In this document: piece by piece, positions 1 to 7,362 of the stretch | Layout of the letters: every line of letters begins with the position of its first letter | Position numbering within the stretch: the stretch's first letter is position 1 | Source: JBAXRT01 sp037131065 | GTDB taxonomy: Bacteria > Bacteroidota > Bacteroidia > Bacteroidales > FEN-979 | DNA: 18,607 nt | Assembly: GCA_037131065.1 (NCBI GenBank) | Contig: JBAXRT010000049.1 | Span: forward strand, 1 to 18,607 | Direction of reading: 5' to 3' | Made by a program: the position numbers and the translations under genes | Notes under the pieces: model-generated | Told to the model about the DNA's origin: nothing | Seen by the model: only the letters and a program-made list of their open reading frames with translations | The model's database searches: none

Positions 1-2
1 AG

Positions 3-107
3 GAGATGGAATCCCTCGGAATGTTCAATGGCTGGTACCAGGAACTTGAAAGCCTGGAACATTACCGGCCCGACTTTTATCGCCGCCACCCGTTTGAGGA
101 TAAATGA
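3..107 (+). CDS. 3' end of an unidentified CDS (start lies outside the window)
   Basis: An open frame enters from the left edge and runs 34 codons to a TGA at 105-107. The residues are hydrophilic and aromatic-rich, including the motifs GMFNGWYQELE, HYRPDFYRRHP and a final FEDK, and look like a real protein C-terminus. I do not recognise the family and the piece is too short to assign a function. The following 102 bases carry no further gene but hold the promoter of the next one. That this is a true gene end is an inference from residue composition and from its position before a clear promoter. Confidence 0.5.
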   Translation, partial: EMESLGMFNGWYQELESLEHYRPDFYRRHPFEDK

Positions 108-132
108 AAGAAACAGATATCACAGAAAAATC

Positions 133-163
133 TTGTCTGCGAAATCAGATGTGATTACTTTTG
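133..163 (+). promoter_or_regulatory. Bacteroidetes-type promoter of the PepC-like peptidase gene
   Basis: TTG at 133-135 is followed after 20 bp by TACTTTTG at 156-163, an exact match to the Bacteroidetes -7 element TAnnTTTG. Transcription would begin near 168, which rules out the TTG codon at 168 as a translation start and supports the ATG at 210, with a leader of about 42 nt. Confidence 0.6.
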
Positions 164-209
164 GACTTTGATTGAAATAAATTATCTCCACGGATTAAAA
201 ACAGACATT

Positions 210-1415
210 ATGAGAAAACTCTTTGCCATTTTTACTGCCTGTATTCTTTTCATTGTTTCCTCCAGCGCCCAGACTCAGGAATCAATTAAGAAAACTGATT
301 CAGGATATCAGTTCAGTATAGTAAAAAAATTGCCTTCCACTCCTGCAAAGAACCAGTTTCGGTCAAGTACCTGCTGGAGCTATTCCACGATAGCTTTGCT
401 GGAGTCTGAACTCCTGAGATTAGGGAGGGATACCATTGACCTTTCCGACATGTATCCCGTCTATAAGTCCTATTCCGATAAGGCTATTATGTATGTCCGC
501 TTTAATGGGAAACACAATTTCGGCCCGGGTGGGGCAGCTCATGATGTTACCAATGTCATCAGGCGTTATGGCATCGTTCCCGAGGAGGCATATAGCGGTC
601 AGGTTATCGGTGAAATCAACCCGGTTCATGGAGAGATGGATGCCGTATTGCTTGCTGCTGTGGATGCCGTGCTGAAAAACCCGAACCGCAAACTGACACC
701 GGTATGGCATCAGGGATTCGAAGGATTGCTTAACGCTTACCTTGGTAAGGCCCCGGAAAAGTTTACATACAAGGGAAAAGAATATACGCCAAGGTCATTT
801 GCTGACATGCTGGGACTGAACATGGATGACTATGTTGTGCTGACCTCCTATTCGCATCATCCTTTTTATTCAAAATTTATCATTGAAATCCCCGATAACT
901 GGGACCTTGGAGAGGTTTATAACCTCCCCCTGGATGATATGATTCAGGTGATTGATTACGCTGTCGAAAACGGATATACCATCGCCTGGGGAACAGATAT
1001 CAGTGAAAAAGGATTCTCCTGGAAGAATGGAGTCGCCGTCATTCCTGATAAGAATGCCCCGGAGATGGCCGGTCTTGAAAGGGCAAAGTGGGAGAAAATG
1101 ACCGATGCGGAAAAGGATAAATTACTCTTCAAGTTTGATAAACCGGTCCCTGAAAAGAAGACAACCCAGGAGATGCGCCAGGTTGAATTTGATAATTACC
1201 AGACCACCGATGACCATGGGATGCAGATCACCGGCATTGCAAAGGACCAGAACGGTAACAAATATTACCTGGTAAAAAATTCATGGGGAACAGATGGAAA
1301 TCCTTACAATGGCTACCTCTATGCTTCTGAAGCCTATGTGAGGTTAAAGACCATGGATTTTATGGTCAATAAAAATGCCATTCCTCCGCAGATCAGGAAA
1401 AAGCTCGGACTCTGA
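210..1415 (+). CDS. Secreted C1-family cysteine peptidase (aminopeptidase C / bleomycin hydrolase-like)
   Basis: Papain-superfamily peptidase of the PepC/bleomycin hydrolase type, 401 residues, expected to trim peptides from the N-terminus. All active-site positions are visible: oxyanion Gln49 and nucleophile Cys55 in NQFRSSTCW, His336 in DDHGMQ and Asn357 in KNSWGTDG. Residues 1-20 form a signal peptide (MRKLFAIF..., hydrophobic core, cleavage near SSA-Q). Cytoplasmic PepC lacks such a peptide, so this copy probably works in the periplasm or outside the cell. I chose ATG 210, where the signal peptide starts, over an in-frame TTG at 168 because the promoter would place the transcript start at about 168. 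The C-terminus ends KKLGL, without a sorting domain. The gene converges on the aminotransferase gene with a 9-bp gap. Family assignment is firm; substrate is unknown. Confidence 0.88.
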   Translation: MRKLFAIFTACILFIVSSSAQTQESIKKTDSGYQFSIVKKLPSTPAKNQFRSSTCWSYSTIALLESELLRLGRDTIDLSDMYPVYKSYSDKAIMYVRFNGKHNFGPGGAAHDVTNVIRRYGIVPEEAYSGQVIGEINPVHGEMDAVLLAAVDAVLKNPNRKLTPVWHQGFEGLLNAYLGKAPEKFTYKGKEYTPRSFADMLGLNMDDYVVLTSYSHHPFYSKFIIEIPDNWDLGEVYNLPLDDMIQVIDYAVENGYTIAWGTDISEKGFSWKNGVAVIPDKNAPEMAGLERAKWEKMTDAEKDKLLFKFDKPVPEKKTTQEMRQVEFDNYQTTDDHGMQITGIAKDQNGNKYYLVKNSWGTDGNPYNGYLYASEAYVRLKTMDFMVNKNAIPPQIRKKLGL

Positions 1416-1424
1416 AAGGGTTGC

Positions 1425-2615
1425 TTAGATTCCTGCTACCTTCATTGCACTTGAAAGGCGCCTGATAGATTCAACGATCTCAATTTCATTAATGGTCAGG
1501 GGAGGTGCGATCCTGAAAGTCGCAGGTCTGAATAAAAACCAGTCGATGATGATGCCATTGGCTATGGCAGCCTGACTCAGGACTTTCTGCTTAGTTGGAT
1601 CGGCCAACTCGATGCCAAGTCCAAGACCGATTCGTCTGACTCCTGCAATTCCGGGATTTCCGCTGAAAAAATTTTCAAAATGCAGGCCCTTGGACTCAAC
1701 CGATTCAAGCAGATGACCTGTAAGCAAAACCTCAAGTCCAGCGAGGCCTGAGGCACAACTAACGGGGTGGCCCCCGAAAGTAGTGATATGACCCAGTTCG
1801 GGGTCAAAGGCAAGATGATCCATGATCTTCCTTCCCGAAATAAATGCTCCGAGCGGCATTCCTGCCCCGAGTGCTTTTGCCAGCACGAGAATGTCCGGAA
1901 TAAAGTCGAAATGCTCATAACTGGAAAACTTACCGGTCCGGCCCATTCCCATCTGCACATCATCGAGTACCAGCAAGGCGCCGGTCTCCCTGCAACGCCT
2001 GCTCAGCTCTTTTAAAAAATCTCCGGAAGGCAGAATCATGCCCGCTTCAGCCTGAACGCTCTCTGCAACCACACAAGCCGTTCTTTCACTGATCAGACCA
2101 AGATCACCAAAGTTATTGAATTCAATATGTTTCACCCCGGGAAGTAATGGCCTGTAAGCCCTCTTTAAAATCTCATTTCCGGTAATGCTGAGTGCCCCGT
2201 GGGTCGACCCGTGATAGGAATTTATAAATGATATGATTTCGCTTCTGCCGCTGTAGCGTTTTGCAAGTTTTACAGCACCTTCCACCGCTTCACTGCCCGA
2301 ATTAACGAAATAAACAGAATCAAGGGAAGAGGGCAGCAATTCAGTCAGCCGCTTCGCAAGCCGAACCTGTGGTGAGTGGATAAACTCCCCATAAACATTG
2401 GTATGCAGGTAATCATTGATCTGGCTGGTAATTGCCTCAATTACTTTCGGGTGACGGTGGCCAACATTGCTCACTGTGATCCCTGCCACCAGATCGATAA
2501 AATCCCTTCCCGCCCTGTCGTAAATAAAGACCCCTTCAGCCTTTACCACCTCAAGCCCAATCGGATTAAATGAGGGCAATCCAAGGTGCCTGAAAAACAT
2601 CTCACGTTCAGTCAT
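1425..2615 (-). CDS. Class III PLP-dependent aminotransferase (acetylornithine/4-aminobutyrate type)
   Basis: Fold-type I, class III aminotransferase of 396 residues, a normal length. It moves an amino group between an omega-amino or amino acid donor and 2-oxoglutarate using PLP. Visible motifs are the phosphate-binding NSGSEAVEGA (105-114), SYHGSTHG (133-140), the cofactor-ring aspartate Asp218 in LVLDDVQMGMGRTG, and the PLP lysine Lys247 in LAKALGAGMPLG. The start MTEREMFFRHLG at 2615 fits the N-terminus usual for Bacteroidetes members; an ATG at 2660 would add 15 residues rich in Tyr and Phe with no family counterpart. No arginine, GABA or lysine genes lie beside it, so the substrate cannot be read from context. 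It is divergent from the SDR gene. Confidence 0.85.
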   Translation of the reverse strand: MTEREMFFRHLGLPSFNPIGLEVVKAEGVFIYDRAGRDFIDLVAGITVSNVGHRHPKVIEAITSQINDYLHTNVYGEFIHSPQVRLAKRLTELLPSSLDSVYFVNSGSEAVEGAVKLAKRYSGRSEIISFINSYHGSTHGALSITGNEILKRAYRPLLPGVKHIEFNNFGDLGLISERTACVVAESVQAEAGMILPSGDFLKELSRRCRETGALLVLDDVQMGMGRTGKFSSYEHFDFIPDILVLAKALGAGMPLGAFISGRKIMDHLAFDPELGHITTFGGHPVSCASGLAGLEVLLTGHLLESVESKGLHFENFFSGNPGIAGVRRIGLGLGIELADPTKQKVLSQAAIANGIIIDWFLFRPATFRIAPPLTINEIEIVESIRRLSSAMKVAGI

Positions 2616-2655
2616 GAAAATCAGATTATGGTCCGAAAATAGGTAAAAATAATCA

Positions 2656-2663
2656 TACATTTG
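2656..2663 (+). promoter_or_regulatory. -7 element (TACATTTG) ahead of the SDR gene
   Basis: An exact TAnnTTTG lies 17 bp before the ATG at 2681 and would give a leader of roughly 13 nt. No TTG is present at the -33 distance, so the promoter is only half-supported. On the other strand 2634-2641 reads TATTTTCG, one mismatch from the same element, and could serve the divergent aminotransferase gene. Confidence 0.35.
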
Positions 2664-2680
2664 CGCTAACCTGTTCCTAC

Positions 2681-3481
2681 ATGAAAAACAAAGTTGTTAT
2701 TATCACCGGTGCCTCATCTGGAATCGGGAAAGCGCTGGCTGTTGAATTCGACAGGCTGGGAGCAAAACTGGTCCTTGCAGCAAGGAACCTTGAAAAACTG
2801 AACGAACTATCTGCAAAACTTCAGGGTACAGATCATCTCTTCCTGAGGGCCGATGTAACCCTTGAAAAGGATTGTGAAAACCTGGTCCGCAGTGCCATTG
2901 AAAAGTATAGCCGTATCGATGTTCTTATAAATAATGCCGGGATCTCCATGCGCGCCCTTTTTCAGGATGTCGATCTGTCCGTCATCAGAAAATTGATGGA
3001 TACAAATTTCTGGGGAACCGTCTATTGCTCAAAATATGCATTGCCTTATCTGCTTGATTCCAGGGGCTCCCTCGTTGGTGTTTCCTCGGTTGCAGGATAT
3101 AAAGGACTTCCCGGCCGCACTGGCTATTCAGCATCTAAATTTGCCATTCACGGACTGCTTGAAGTGATCCGTATTGAAAATATGAAGAAGGGACTTCATG
3201 TCCTGATCGCCTGCCCGGGGTTTACCGCCTCGAACATTAGGAATGTGGCGCTTTCAAAGGACGGCACCTCCCAGGGAGAAACCCCTCTTGATGAAAGTAA
3301 ACTAATGCCGGCAGAGATGGTCGCCGGGAAAATAATCGAAGCGATCAGCAAACGAAAAGACAGGATCACACTGACTGCAATGGGAAAGCTAACCGTTTTT
3401 CTGAACAAATTTTTTCCAAAACTGATGGATAAAATGGTCTATAACCACATGGCCAAAGAACCCGACAGCCCTTTTAAATAA
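2681..3481 (+). CDS. Classical short-chain dehydrogenase/reductase (DHRS-like)
   Basis: NAD(P)-dependent oxidoreductase of 266 residues with the full classical SDR signature. TGASSGIG (9-16) binds the cofactor and NNAG (84-87) stabilises the central sheet. Asn109, Ser135 or Ser136, Tyr149 and Lys153 (YSASK) form the catalytic set. AARN at 33-36, with Arg35, is compatible with NADP(H) preference. After the core, a tail of about 40 residues (NKFFPKLMDKMVYNHM) is basic and amphipathic, as in membrane-associated DHRS7-like enzymes. The substrate is not inferable; its neighbours are an aminotransferase in divergent orientation and a recombinase gene converging on it 30 bp away. The family call is firm. 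Confidence 0.87.
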   Translation: MKNKVVIITGASSGIGKALAVEFDRLGAKLVLAARNLEKLNELSAKLQGTDHLFLRADVTLEKDCENLVRSAIEKYSRIDVLINNAGISMRALFQDVDLSVIRKLMDTNFWGTVYCSKYALPYLLDSRGSLVGVSSVAGYKGLPGRTGYSASKFAIHGLLEVIRIENMKKGLHVLIACPGFTASNIRNVALSKDGTSQGETPLDESKLMPAEMVAGKIIEAISKRKDRITLTAMGKLTVFLNKFFPKLMDKMVYNHMAKEPDSPFK

Positions 3482-3511
3482 TTTTCGCCAGCTTGCGATA
3501 TCACCATTTCG

Positions 3512-4426
3512 CTACCTGTTCCTCGGGTGAAACTGTATGATGGTACTCTTCAGGTACTCCCTGTCAAGATGGGTATATATCTCCGTCGTTGTAATGGACT
3601 CGTGCCCAAGCATCTCCTGCACGGCCCTCAGATCGGCGCCCCCTTCCACGAGATGTGTGGCAAAAGAGTGACGAAGGGTATGCGGACTTACACGTTTCCT
3701 AATCCCGGCCTTTGCAGCCAGCTGCCTGATGACAGTGAAGAGCATGACCCTGGTAAGTTTGGAACCCCGGCGGTTTAAAAAAACAATATCCTCGTGACCG
3801 GGCTTTATTTTGATCCCGCTCCGGATATCGGATAAATAAAACTGGATCTCAGATCTTGCTGTACGGCCAATCGGGACAAGGCGCTCCTTATCACCCTTAC
3901 CTATAACCTTGATGAATCCGTCATCGAAAAACAGGGAGGATATCTTAAGGGCGACGACTTCTGAAACACGCAATCCGCAACCATACATAGTCTCCAGGAT
4001 TGCCTTGTTTCGTTTACCCTCCGGAGAACTAAGATCAATCGCCCCGATCAGCCGGTCAATCTCCTCAATATTAAGAAAAACCGGAAGTTTTCTCCCGATC
4101 TTGGGCGATTCGAGTAATTCGGTCGGATCTTTCCGGATCAGGTTCTCAAGCAAAAGGTACTTGAAAAACCCCTTTATTCCTGAAATGATCCTGGCCTGGG
4201 ACCTTGCCGTCATGCCGAGTTCAGTGATCCACTTCAGAAAGCGCTGTAAATCACTGTGTCCCAATTCACCGGGCCCCTTTTCAAACCTGATCATTTCAAG
4301 GTACTGGCAAAGTTTCGTAACATCATGAATGTAGGCATCAATGGTGTTGGTTGAGAGTGATTTCTCGAGCTGAAGATATGCCCTGAACCCGCTGATATAA
4401 GAGTGCCAGAATGCCACGATTTGCAA
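3512..4426 (-). CDS. xerD: Tyrosine recombinase XerC/XerD type
   Basis: Site-specific tyrosine recombinase of 304 residues, the usual Xer length, which resolves chromosome dimers at dif with a partner recombinase. The N-terminal SAM-like core-binding domain covers about 8-95 (LQLEKSLSTNTIDAY). The catalytic domain carries Arg153 (GCGLRVSE), Lys177 (GKGDKER), His249 and Arg252 (HTLRHSFATHL), His275 (LGHESI) and the nucleophile Tyr284 (EIYTHLD). The complete set argues for an active enzyme. No phage or integron genes or attachment sites are nearby, so I read it as the housekeeping Xer protein; the choice of xerD over xerC rests on general resemblance and is uncertain. The start codon is TTG; no upstream in-frame ATG was found. 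It is divergent from rpmG. Confidence 0.85.
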   Translation of the reverse strand: MQIVAFWHSYISGFRAYLQLEKSLSTNTIDAYIHDVTKLCQYLEMIRFEKGPGELGHSDLQRFLKWITELGMTARSQARIISGIKGFFKYLLLENLIRKDPTELLESPKIGRKLPVFLNIEEIDRLIGAIDLSSPEGKRNKAILETMYGCGLRVSEVVALKISSLFFDDGFIKVIGKGDKERLVPIGRTARSEIQFYLSDIRSGIKIKPGHEDIVFLNRRGSKLTRVMLFTVIRQLAAKAGIRKRVSPHTLRHSFATHLVEGGADLRAVQEMLGHESITTTEIYTHLDREYLKSTIIQFHPRNR

Positions 4427-4476
4427 ATAGGGTATGGATAACCTAAACTTAAACGGAATAAAAGTATCAAAATATT

Positions 4477-4507
4477 TTTGTTTTTATGAGGAAATGAATT
4501 AATTTTG
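4477..4507 (+). promoter_or_regulatory. Strong Bacteroidetes-type promoter of the rpmG operon
   Basis: TTTG (4477-4480), 19 bp, then TAATTTTG (4500-4507): both elements match the Bacteroidetes housekeeping consensus exactly with textbook spacing. The predicted transcript starts near 4512, leaving a leader of about 25 nt before rpmG. A strong promoter is expected for ribosomal protein genes. Confidence 0.7.
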
Positions 4508-4536
4508 CAGTCCTTTAAAATGAAGGGATATAGAAT

Positions 4537-4725
4537 ATGGCTAAAAAGAGTAAAGATCAACGAATTCAGGTGATTCTGGAATGCACCGAACAAAAAACAA
4601 GCGGCGTTCCCGGTATCTCAAGGTACATCACAACAAAGAACAAGAAGAATACTCCTGAGAGACTGGAAGTAAAAAAGTACAATTCGTACCTGAAAAAAGT
4701 AACTGTTCATAAAGAAATTAAATAG
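4537..4725 (+). CDS. rpmG: 50S ribosomal protein bL33
   Basis: A 62-residue basic protein that matches bL33 throughout: the core QVILECTEQKTSG, then SRYITTKNKKN, ERLEVKKYNSYLKK and VTVHKEIK. It has a single Cys (Cys15) and no CxxC pairs, so it is the zinc-independent (C-minus) form. bL33 sits near the E site of the large subunit. It is the first gene of an operon with the DUF4295 gene, 9 bp downstream. In many Bacteroidetes rpmB (bL28) precedes rpmG; here the space upstream is taken by xerD on the other strand and a strong promoter, so rpmB must be elsewhere. Identification is nearly certain. Confidence 0.96.
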   Translation: MAKKSKDQRIQVILECTEQKTSGVPGISRYITTKNKKNTPERLEVKKYNSYLKKVTVHKEIK

Positions 4726-4734
4726 TCTGATCAT

Positions 4735-4896
4735 ATGGCAAAGAAAGTAGTTGCTAGCTTTAAGAGTTCAACAGGTAAGGACCTGACGAAAGTTATAAGA
4801 ATGGTAAAATCACCAAAAACAGGTGCTTATATCTTTAAAGAATCTGTCGTCCCCAACGATATGGTTAAAGACTTTCTGGCAAACAAAGAAAATTAA
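4735..4896 (+). CDS. DUF4295 family small protein (probable ribosomal protein bL38)
   Basis: A 53-residue, lysine-rich ORF (MAKKVVASFKSSTGKD..., then KVIRMVKSPKTGAY and VVPNDMVKDFLANKEN) beginning 9 bp after rpmG. Sequence and position match the DUF4295 family, which is found in Bacteroidetes between rpmG and ftsY. From memory, a cryo-EM structure of the Flavobacterium johnsoniae ribosome revealed a Bacteroidetes-specific large-subunit protein named bL38; I believe this is that protein, but the link is recalled, not shown here. Composition, size and operon position fit a ribosomal protein. It is short enough to be missed by length-filtered gene calling. Confidence 0.93.
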   Translation: MAKKVVASFKSSTGKDLTKVIRMVKSPKTGAYIFKESVVPNDMVKDFLANKEN

Positions 4897-4914
4897 CTTT
4901 GTTCACTCGCTTCG

Positions 4915-4949
4915 AAAAAGCTTTTTTCAAATCGAAAAAAGCTTTTTTT
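4915..4949 (+). terminator. Hairpin terminator after the rpmG-DUF4295 genes
   Basis: A 14-bp perfect stem pairs 4915-4928 (AAAAAGCTTTTTTC) with 4934-4947, with a 5-nt loop AAATC, ending in a run of seven T. Each arm is also nearly a palindrome itself (AAAAAGCTTTTT), so two small hairpins or one long one can form. It starts 18 nt after the DUF4295 stop and ends 43 bp before ftsY. It could be a full terminator or a partial one that lowers read-through into ftsY and rimO, for which no separate promoter was recognised. Confidence 0.65.
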
Positions 4950-4982
4950 ATACCCCTTAGCGAATCCAATCACATAAAAAAC

Positions 4983-4988
4983 AAGGAG
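4983..4988 (+). promoter_or_regulatory. Shine-Dalgarno-like AAGGAG ahead of ftsY
   Basis: AAGGAG lies 4 nt before the ftsY ATG at 4993. Such sequences are uncommon in Bacteroidetes, where the anti-Shine-Dalgarno sequence is sequestered on the ribosome, and none of the neighbouring genes has one as good. Spacing is shorter than optimal, so it may be chance or a relic. Confidence 0.3.
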
Positions 4989-4992
4989 ATAG

Positions 4993-5946
4993 ATGGGACT
5001 TTTCAATTTTTTCTCTAAAGAAAAAAAAGAGAGCCTTGAAAAAGGCCTTGAAAAGACGAAAACAAATATTTTTTCAAGAATCTCTAAGGCCATTGCCGGA
5101 AAGACCAGGGTAGATGATGATATTCTGGATTCCCTGGAAGAGATTCTCGTTACCTCCGATGTAGGAGTGGAAACGACCCTGCGTATTATTGAACGGATCG
5201 AAAACCGGGTCTCAAAAGATAAATACCTTGGCACCAATGAACTTAACAAAATCCTGAAAGAGGAGATCATTGCTCTTCTCCAGGAAAGCAGCGTCGCTGA
5301 TTTCAGTGATTTTATTCCCGCAGGACAGAAAAAACCCTACGTCATCATGGTGGTTGGCGTCAACGGAGTCGGTAAAACAACTACCATCGGAAAAATGGCT
5401 CACCAGATCAAGAAATCGGGCAGATCGGTCATACTGGGCGCTGCGGATACCTTCAGGGCTGCTGCCGTGGATCAGCTCGCGATCTGGGCCCAACGGGTCG
5501 ATGTCCCGGTCATTTCACATGGCATGGGCGCTGATCCTGCTTCCGTTGCTTTTGATAGTGTCAAATCGGCGATGGCCAGGGATACCGATGTCGTTATCAT
5601 CGATACTGCAGGCCGGCTGCATAATAAGATTAACCTGATGAATGAACTTTCGAAAATCAGGAAGGTCGTTCAGAAACTGATTCCCGAAGCCCCCCACGAA
5701 GTCCTGTTAATCCTGGATGCATCAACCGGGCAGAATGCCTTTGAACAGGCAAAACAGTTTACAGCTGCCACCGAGGTCAATGCAATTGCCCTCACCAAAC
5801 TGGACGGCACAGCCAAAGGTGGTGTCGTGATCGGAATCTCCGATCAGTTTAAAATTCCAGTAAAATACATCGGGGTGGGTGAGGGGATTGAAGATCTGCA
5901 GGTGTTCAACCGGCAGGAATTCGTCGAAACCCTGTTTAACCAGTAG
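4993..5946 (+). CDS. ftsY: Signal recognition particle receptor FtsY
   Basis: SRP-type GTPase of 317 residues that docks SRP-ribosome complexes at the inner membrane for co-translational insertion. The N domain covers about 1-105 and the G domain 115-317. GTPase motifs are complete: P-loop GVNGVGKTT (122-130), DTFRAAAVDQL (152-162), DTAGR (204-208), TKLDG (268-272) and the closing IGVGEGIEDLQVF. DTFRAAAVDQL and the ending match FtsY rather than Ffh, and no M domain follows. There is no acidic A domain; instead a short basic amphipathic N-terminus (MGLFNFFSKEKK) probably serves for membrane binding. rimO starts 7 bp after the stop, so the two are surely co-transcribed. Confidence 0.97.
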   Translation: MGLFNFFSKEKKESLEKGLEKTKTNIFSRISKAIAGKTRVDDDILDSLEEILVTSDVGVETTLRIIERIENRVSKDKYLGTNELNKILKEEIIALLQESSVADFSDFIPAGQKKPYVIMVVGVNGVGKTTTIGKMAHQIKKSGRSVILGAADTFRAAAVDQLAIWAQRVDVPVISHGMGADPASVAFDSVKSAMARDTDVVIIDTAGRLHNKINLMNELSKIRKVVQKLIPEAPHEVLLILDASTGQNAFEQAKQFTAATEVNAIALTKLDGTAKGGVVIGISDQFKIPVKYIGVGEGIEDLQVFNRQEFVETLFNQ

Positions 5947-5953
5947 GTCAGAT

Positions 5954-7264
5954 TTGAAAACCAGGATTCGGACAAAAACAGTCGGTTTCGTCTCATTGGG
6001 ATGCTCCAAGAACCTTGTAGACTCTGAAAAACTTGCCCGCCAGATAGAGGCCAGTAAAATTAAAATAGTATTCGACCCGGATATCATTAGTGGATTTGAT
6101 ACAGCCATCATCAATACATGCGGATTCATTTCAGAAGCTAAACAGGAATCCGTTGATACGATCCTCCAGTTTGCAGAAGCGAAAAAAAGAGGTGCGATCT
6201 CCCGGATTATCGTCATGGGATGCCTTTCACAGCGTTACAAAGATAGCCTCCGTAAAGAGATTCCGGAAGTGGATGCTTTCTTCGGAGTCGGTGACATGAA
6301 GCAGATCCTAGAAGAAATCGGAGGAGATTACCGGAAAGAATTAGTGGGAGAACGCAGGATTTCCACACCTTATCATTATGCCTATCTGAAAATTGCCGAA
6401 GGATGCTCGAGAAAGTGCTCCTACTGTGCCATTCCGCTGATCAGGGGACCACACCTCTCCAGGCCTGCATCCCGGATCATCAGTGAGGCCAGGTCCCTCA
6501 TTAAATCCGGCGTGAAAGAGATCAATCTTATCTCCCAGGATACAACCTATTATGGGCTTGACCGCTACCGCAAAAGGCGGTTACCCGAACTGACGGAACA
6601 GCTGGCGAAAATTCCCGGACTGGAATGGCTTAGGATCCACTATGCTTATCCCGATGGATTTCCTCTGCCTCTCCTGGATGTCATGAACAGGTATGAAAAC
6701 ATCTGCAGGTACATCGACATACCCCTTCAACACATCAATAACCGCATTCTGAAATCAATGCGCAGGAATAATTCGGCCGAAAAAACGAAAAAATTAATCG
6801 AAACGATCCGGAGAAAACTCCCCGGTGTAGGCATCAGAACTACCTTTATTGTTGGTTACCCCGGAGAAACCGATACCGAGTTTCGTGAACTTATAGAATT
6901 TATTAAAGAATACAGGTTTGACCGGGTTGGGGTATTCACATACTCCCATGAGGAAAATACGACCATCTTTTCCTCGAAGGATGATGTACCTGAAAAGATT
7001 AAGAGACAAAGGGCAGACAAACTGATGACACTCCAGGAATCCATCTCCTACGAGTTGAATTCAGAGAAAATCGGGAAAACGATAAACGTTCTTATCGATC
7101 GGGTGGGTGAAGATTACATTACCGGTAGGACTGAATTCGACTCCCCCGAGGTTGACAATGAGATCCTGATTAAAAGGAACGGGAAAAGGATTCATCCCGG
7201 GGAGTTCCATATGGTGAGGGTTATTGGTGCTGAGAATTTTGATCTGATCGGGGAGTTGAAATAA
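5954..7264 (+). CDS. rimO: Ribosomal protein uS12 methylthiotransferase RimO
   Basis: Radical SAM enzyme of 436 residues, the family's usual size, that adds a beta-methylthio group to an aspartate of ribosomal protein S12. The N-terminal UPF0004 domain holds the second iron-sulfur cluster ligands Cys17 (LGCSKN), Cys56 (NTCGF) and Cys90 (MGCLSQRY). The radical SAM triad is Cys151, Cys155 and Cys158 in EGCSRKCSYCAIP. A C-terminal TRAM region (about 375-436) ends HMVRVIGAENFDLIGEL. LGCSKNLVDSE is typical of RimO rather than MiaB. The start is TTG at 5954, giving MKTRIRTKTVGFVSLG; longer frames would run back inside ftsY. Placement after ftsY is conserved in Bacteroidetes and ties it to the ribosomal genes upstream. 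Confidence 0.95.
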   Translation: MKTRIRTKTVGFVSLGCSKNLVDSEKLARQIEASKIKIVFDPDIISGFDTAIINTCGFISEAKQESVDTILQFAEAKKRGAISRIIVMGCLSQRYKDSLRKEIPEVDAFFGVGDMKQILEEIGGDYRKELVGERRISTPYHYAYLKIAEGCSRKCSYCAIPLIRGPHLSRPASRIISEARSLIKSGVKEINLISQDTTYYGLDRYRKRRLPELTEQLAKIPGLEWLRIHYAYPDGFPLPLLDVMNRYENICRYIDIPLQHINNRILKSMRRNNSAEKTKKLIETIRRKLPGVGIRTTFIVGYPGETDTEFRELIEFIKEYRFDRVGVFTYSHEENTTIFSSKDDVPEKIKRQRADKLMTLQESISYELNSEKIGKTINVLIDRVGEDYITGRTEFDSPEVDNEILIKRNGKRIHPGEFHMVRVIGAENFDLIGELK

Positions 7265-7269
7265 TTTTG
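7238..7269 (+). promoter_or_regulatory. Promoter of the MORN-repeat protein and thioesterase genes
   Basis: TTTG (7238-7241), 20 bp, then TAATTTTG (7262-7269): an exact Bacteroidetes-type pair. The -7 element overlaps the rimO stop codon. Transcription would begin near 7274, giving a leader of about 88 nt before the ATG at 7363. No stable hairpin was recognised in the leader. Part of the match lies inside rimO coding sequence, so chance cannot be excluded. Confidence 0.5.
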
Positions 7270-7362
7270 CATTGAATCCGAATTCCAGATAAGAAAACTT
7301 CACCTGGCTCGTTATTCTTCAAATTGAATTGAACATCTAAATAAATCATAAACCTTTATAGT

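Noticed and set aside
436..675. Open frames overlapping the peptidase gene on both strands (420-710 minus, 436-675 plus)
   Set aside because: They lie wholly inside a gene with a complete catalytic set and show no domain or start context of their own; similar overlapping frames inside the aminotransferase, ftsY, rimO and receptor genes were dropped for the same reason.
3512..4426. Integrase of a mobile element
   Set aside because: The recombinase has the length and motif pattern of housekeeping Xer proteins, and no direct repeats, tRNA target, phage genes or composition shift were noticed around it.
5879..5953. Longer rimO start inside ftsY
   Set aside because: It would add 25 residues (MRGLKICRCSTGR...) read from ftsY coding sequence in another frame, without similarity to RimO N-termini; TTG at 5954 gives the normal length.
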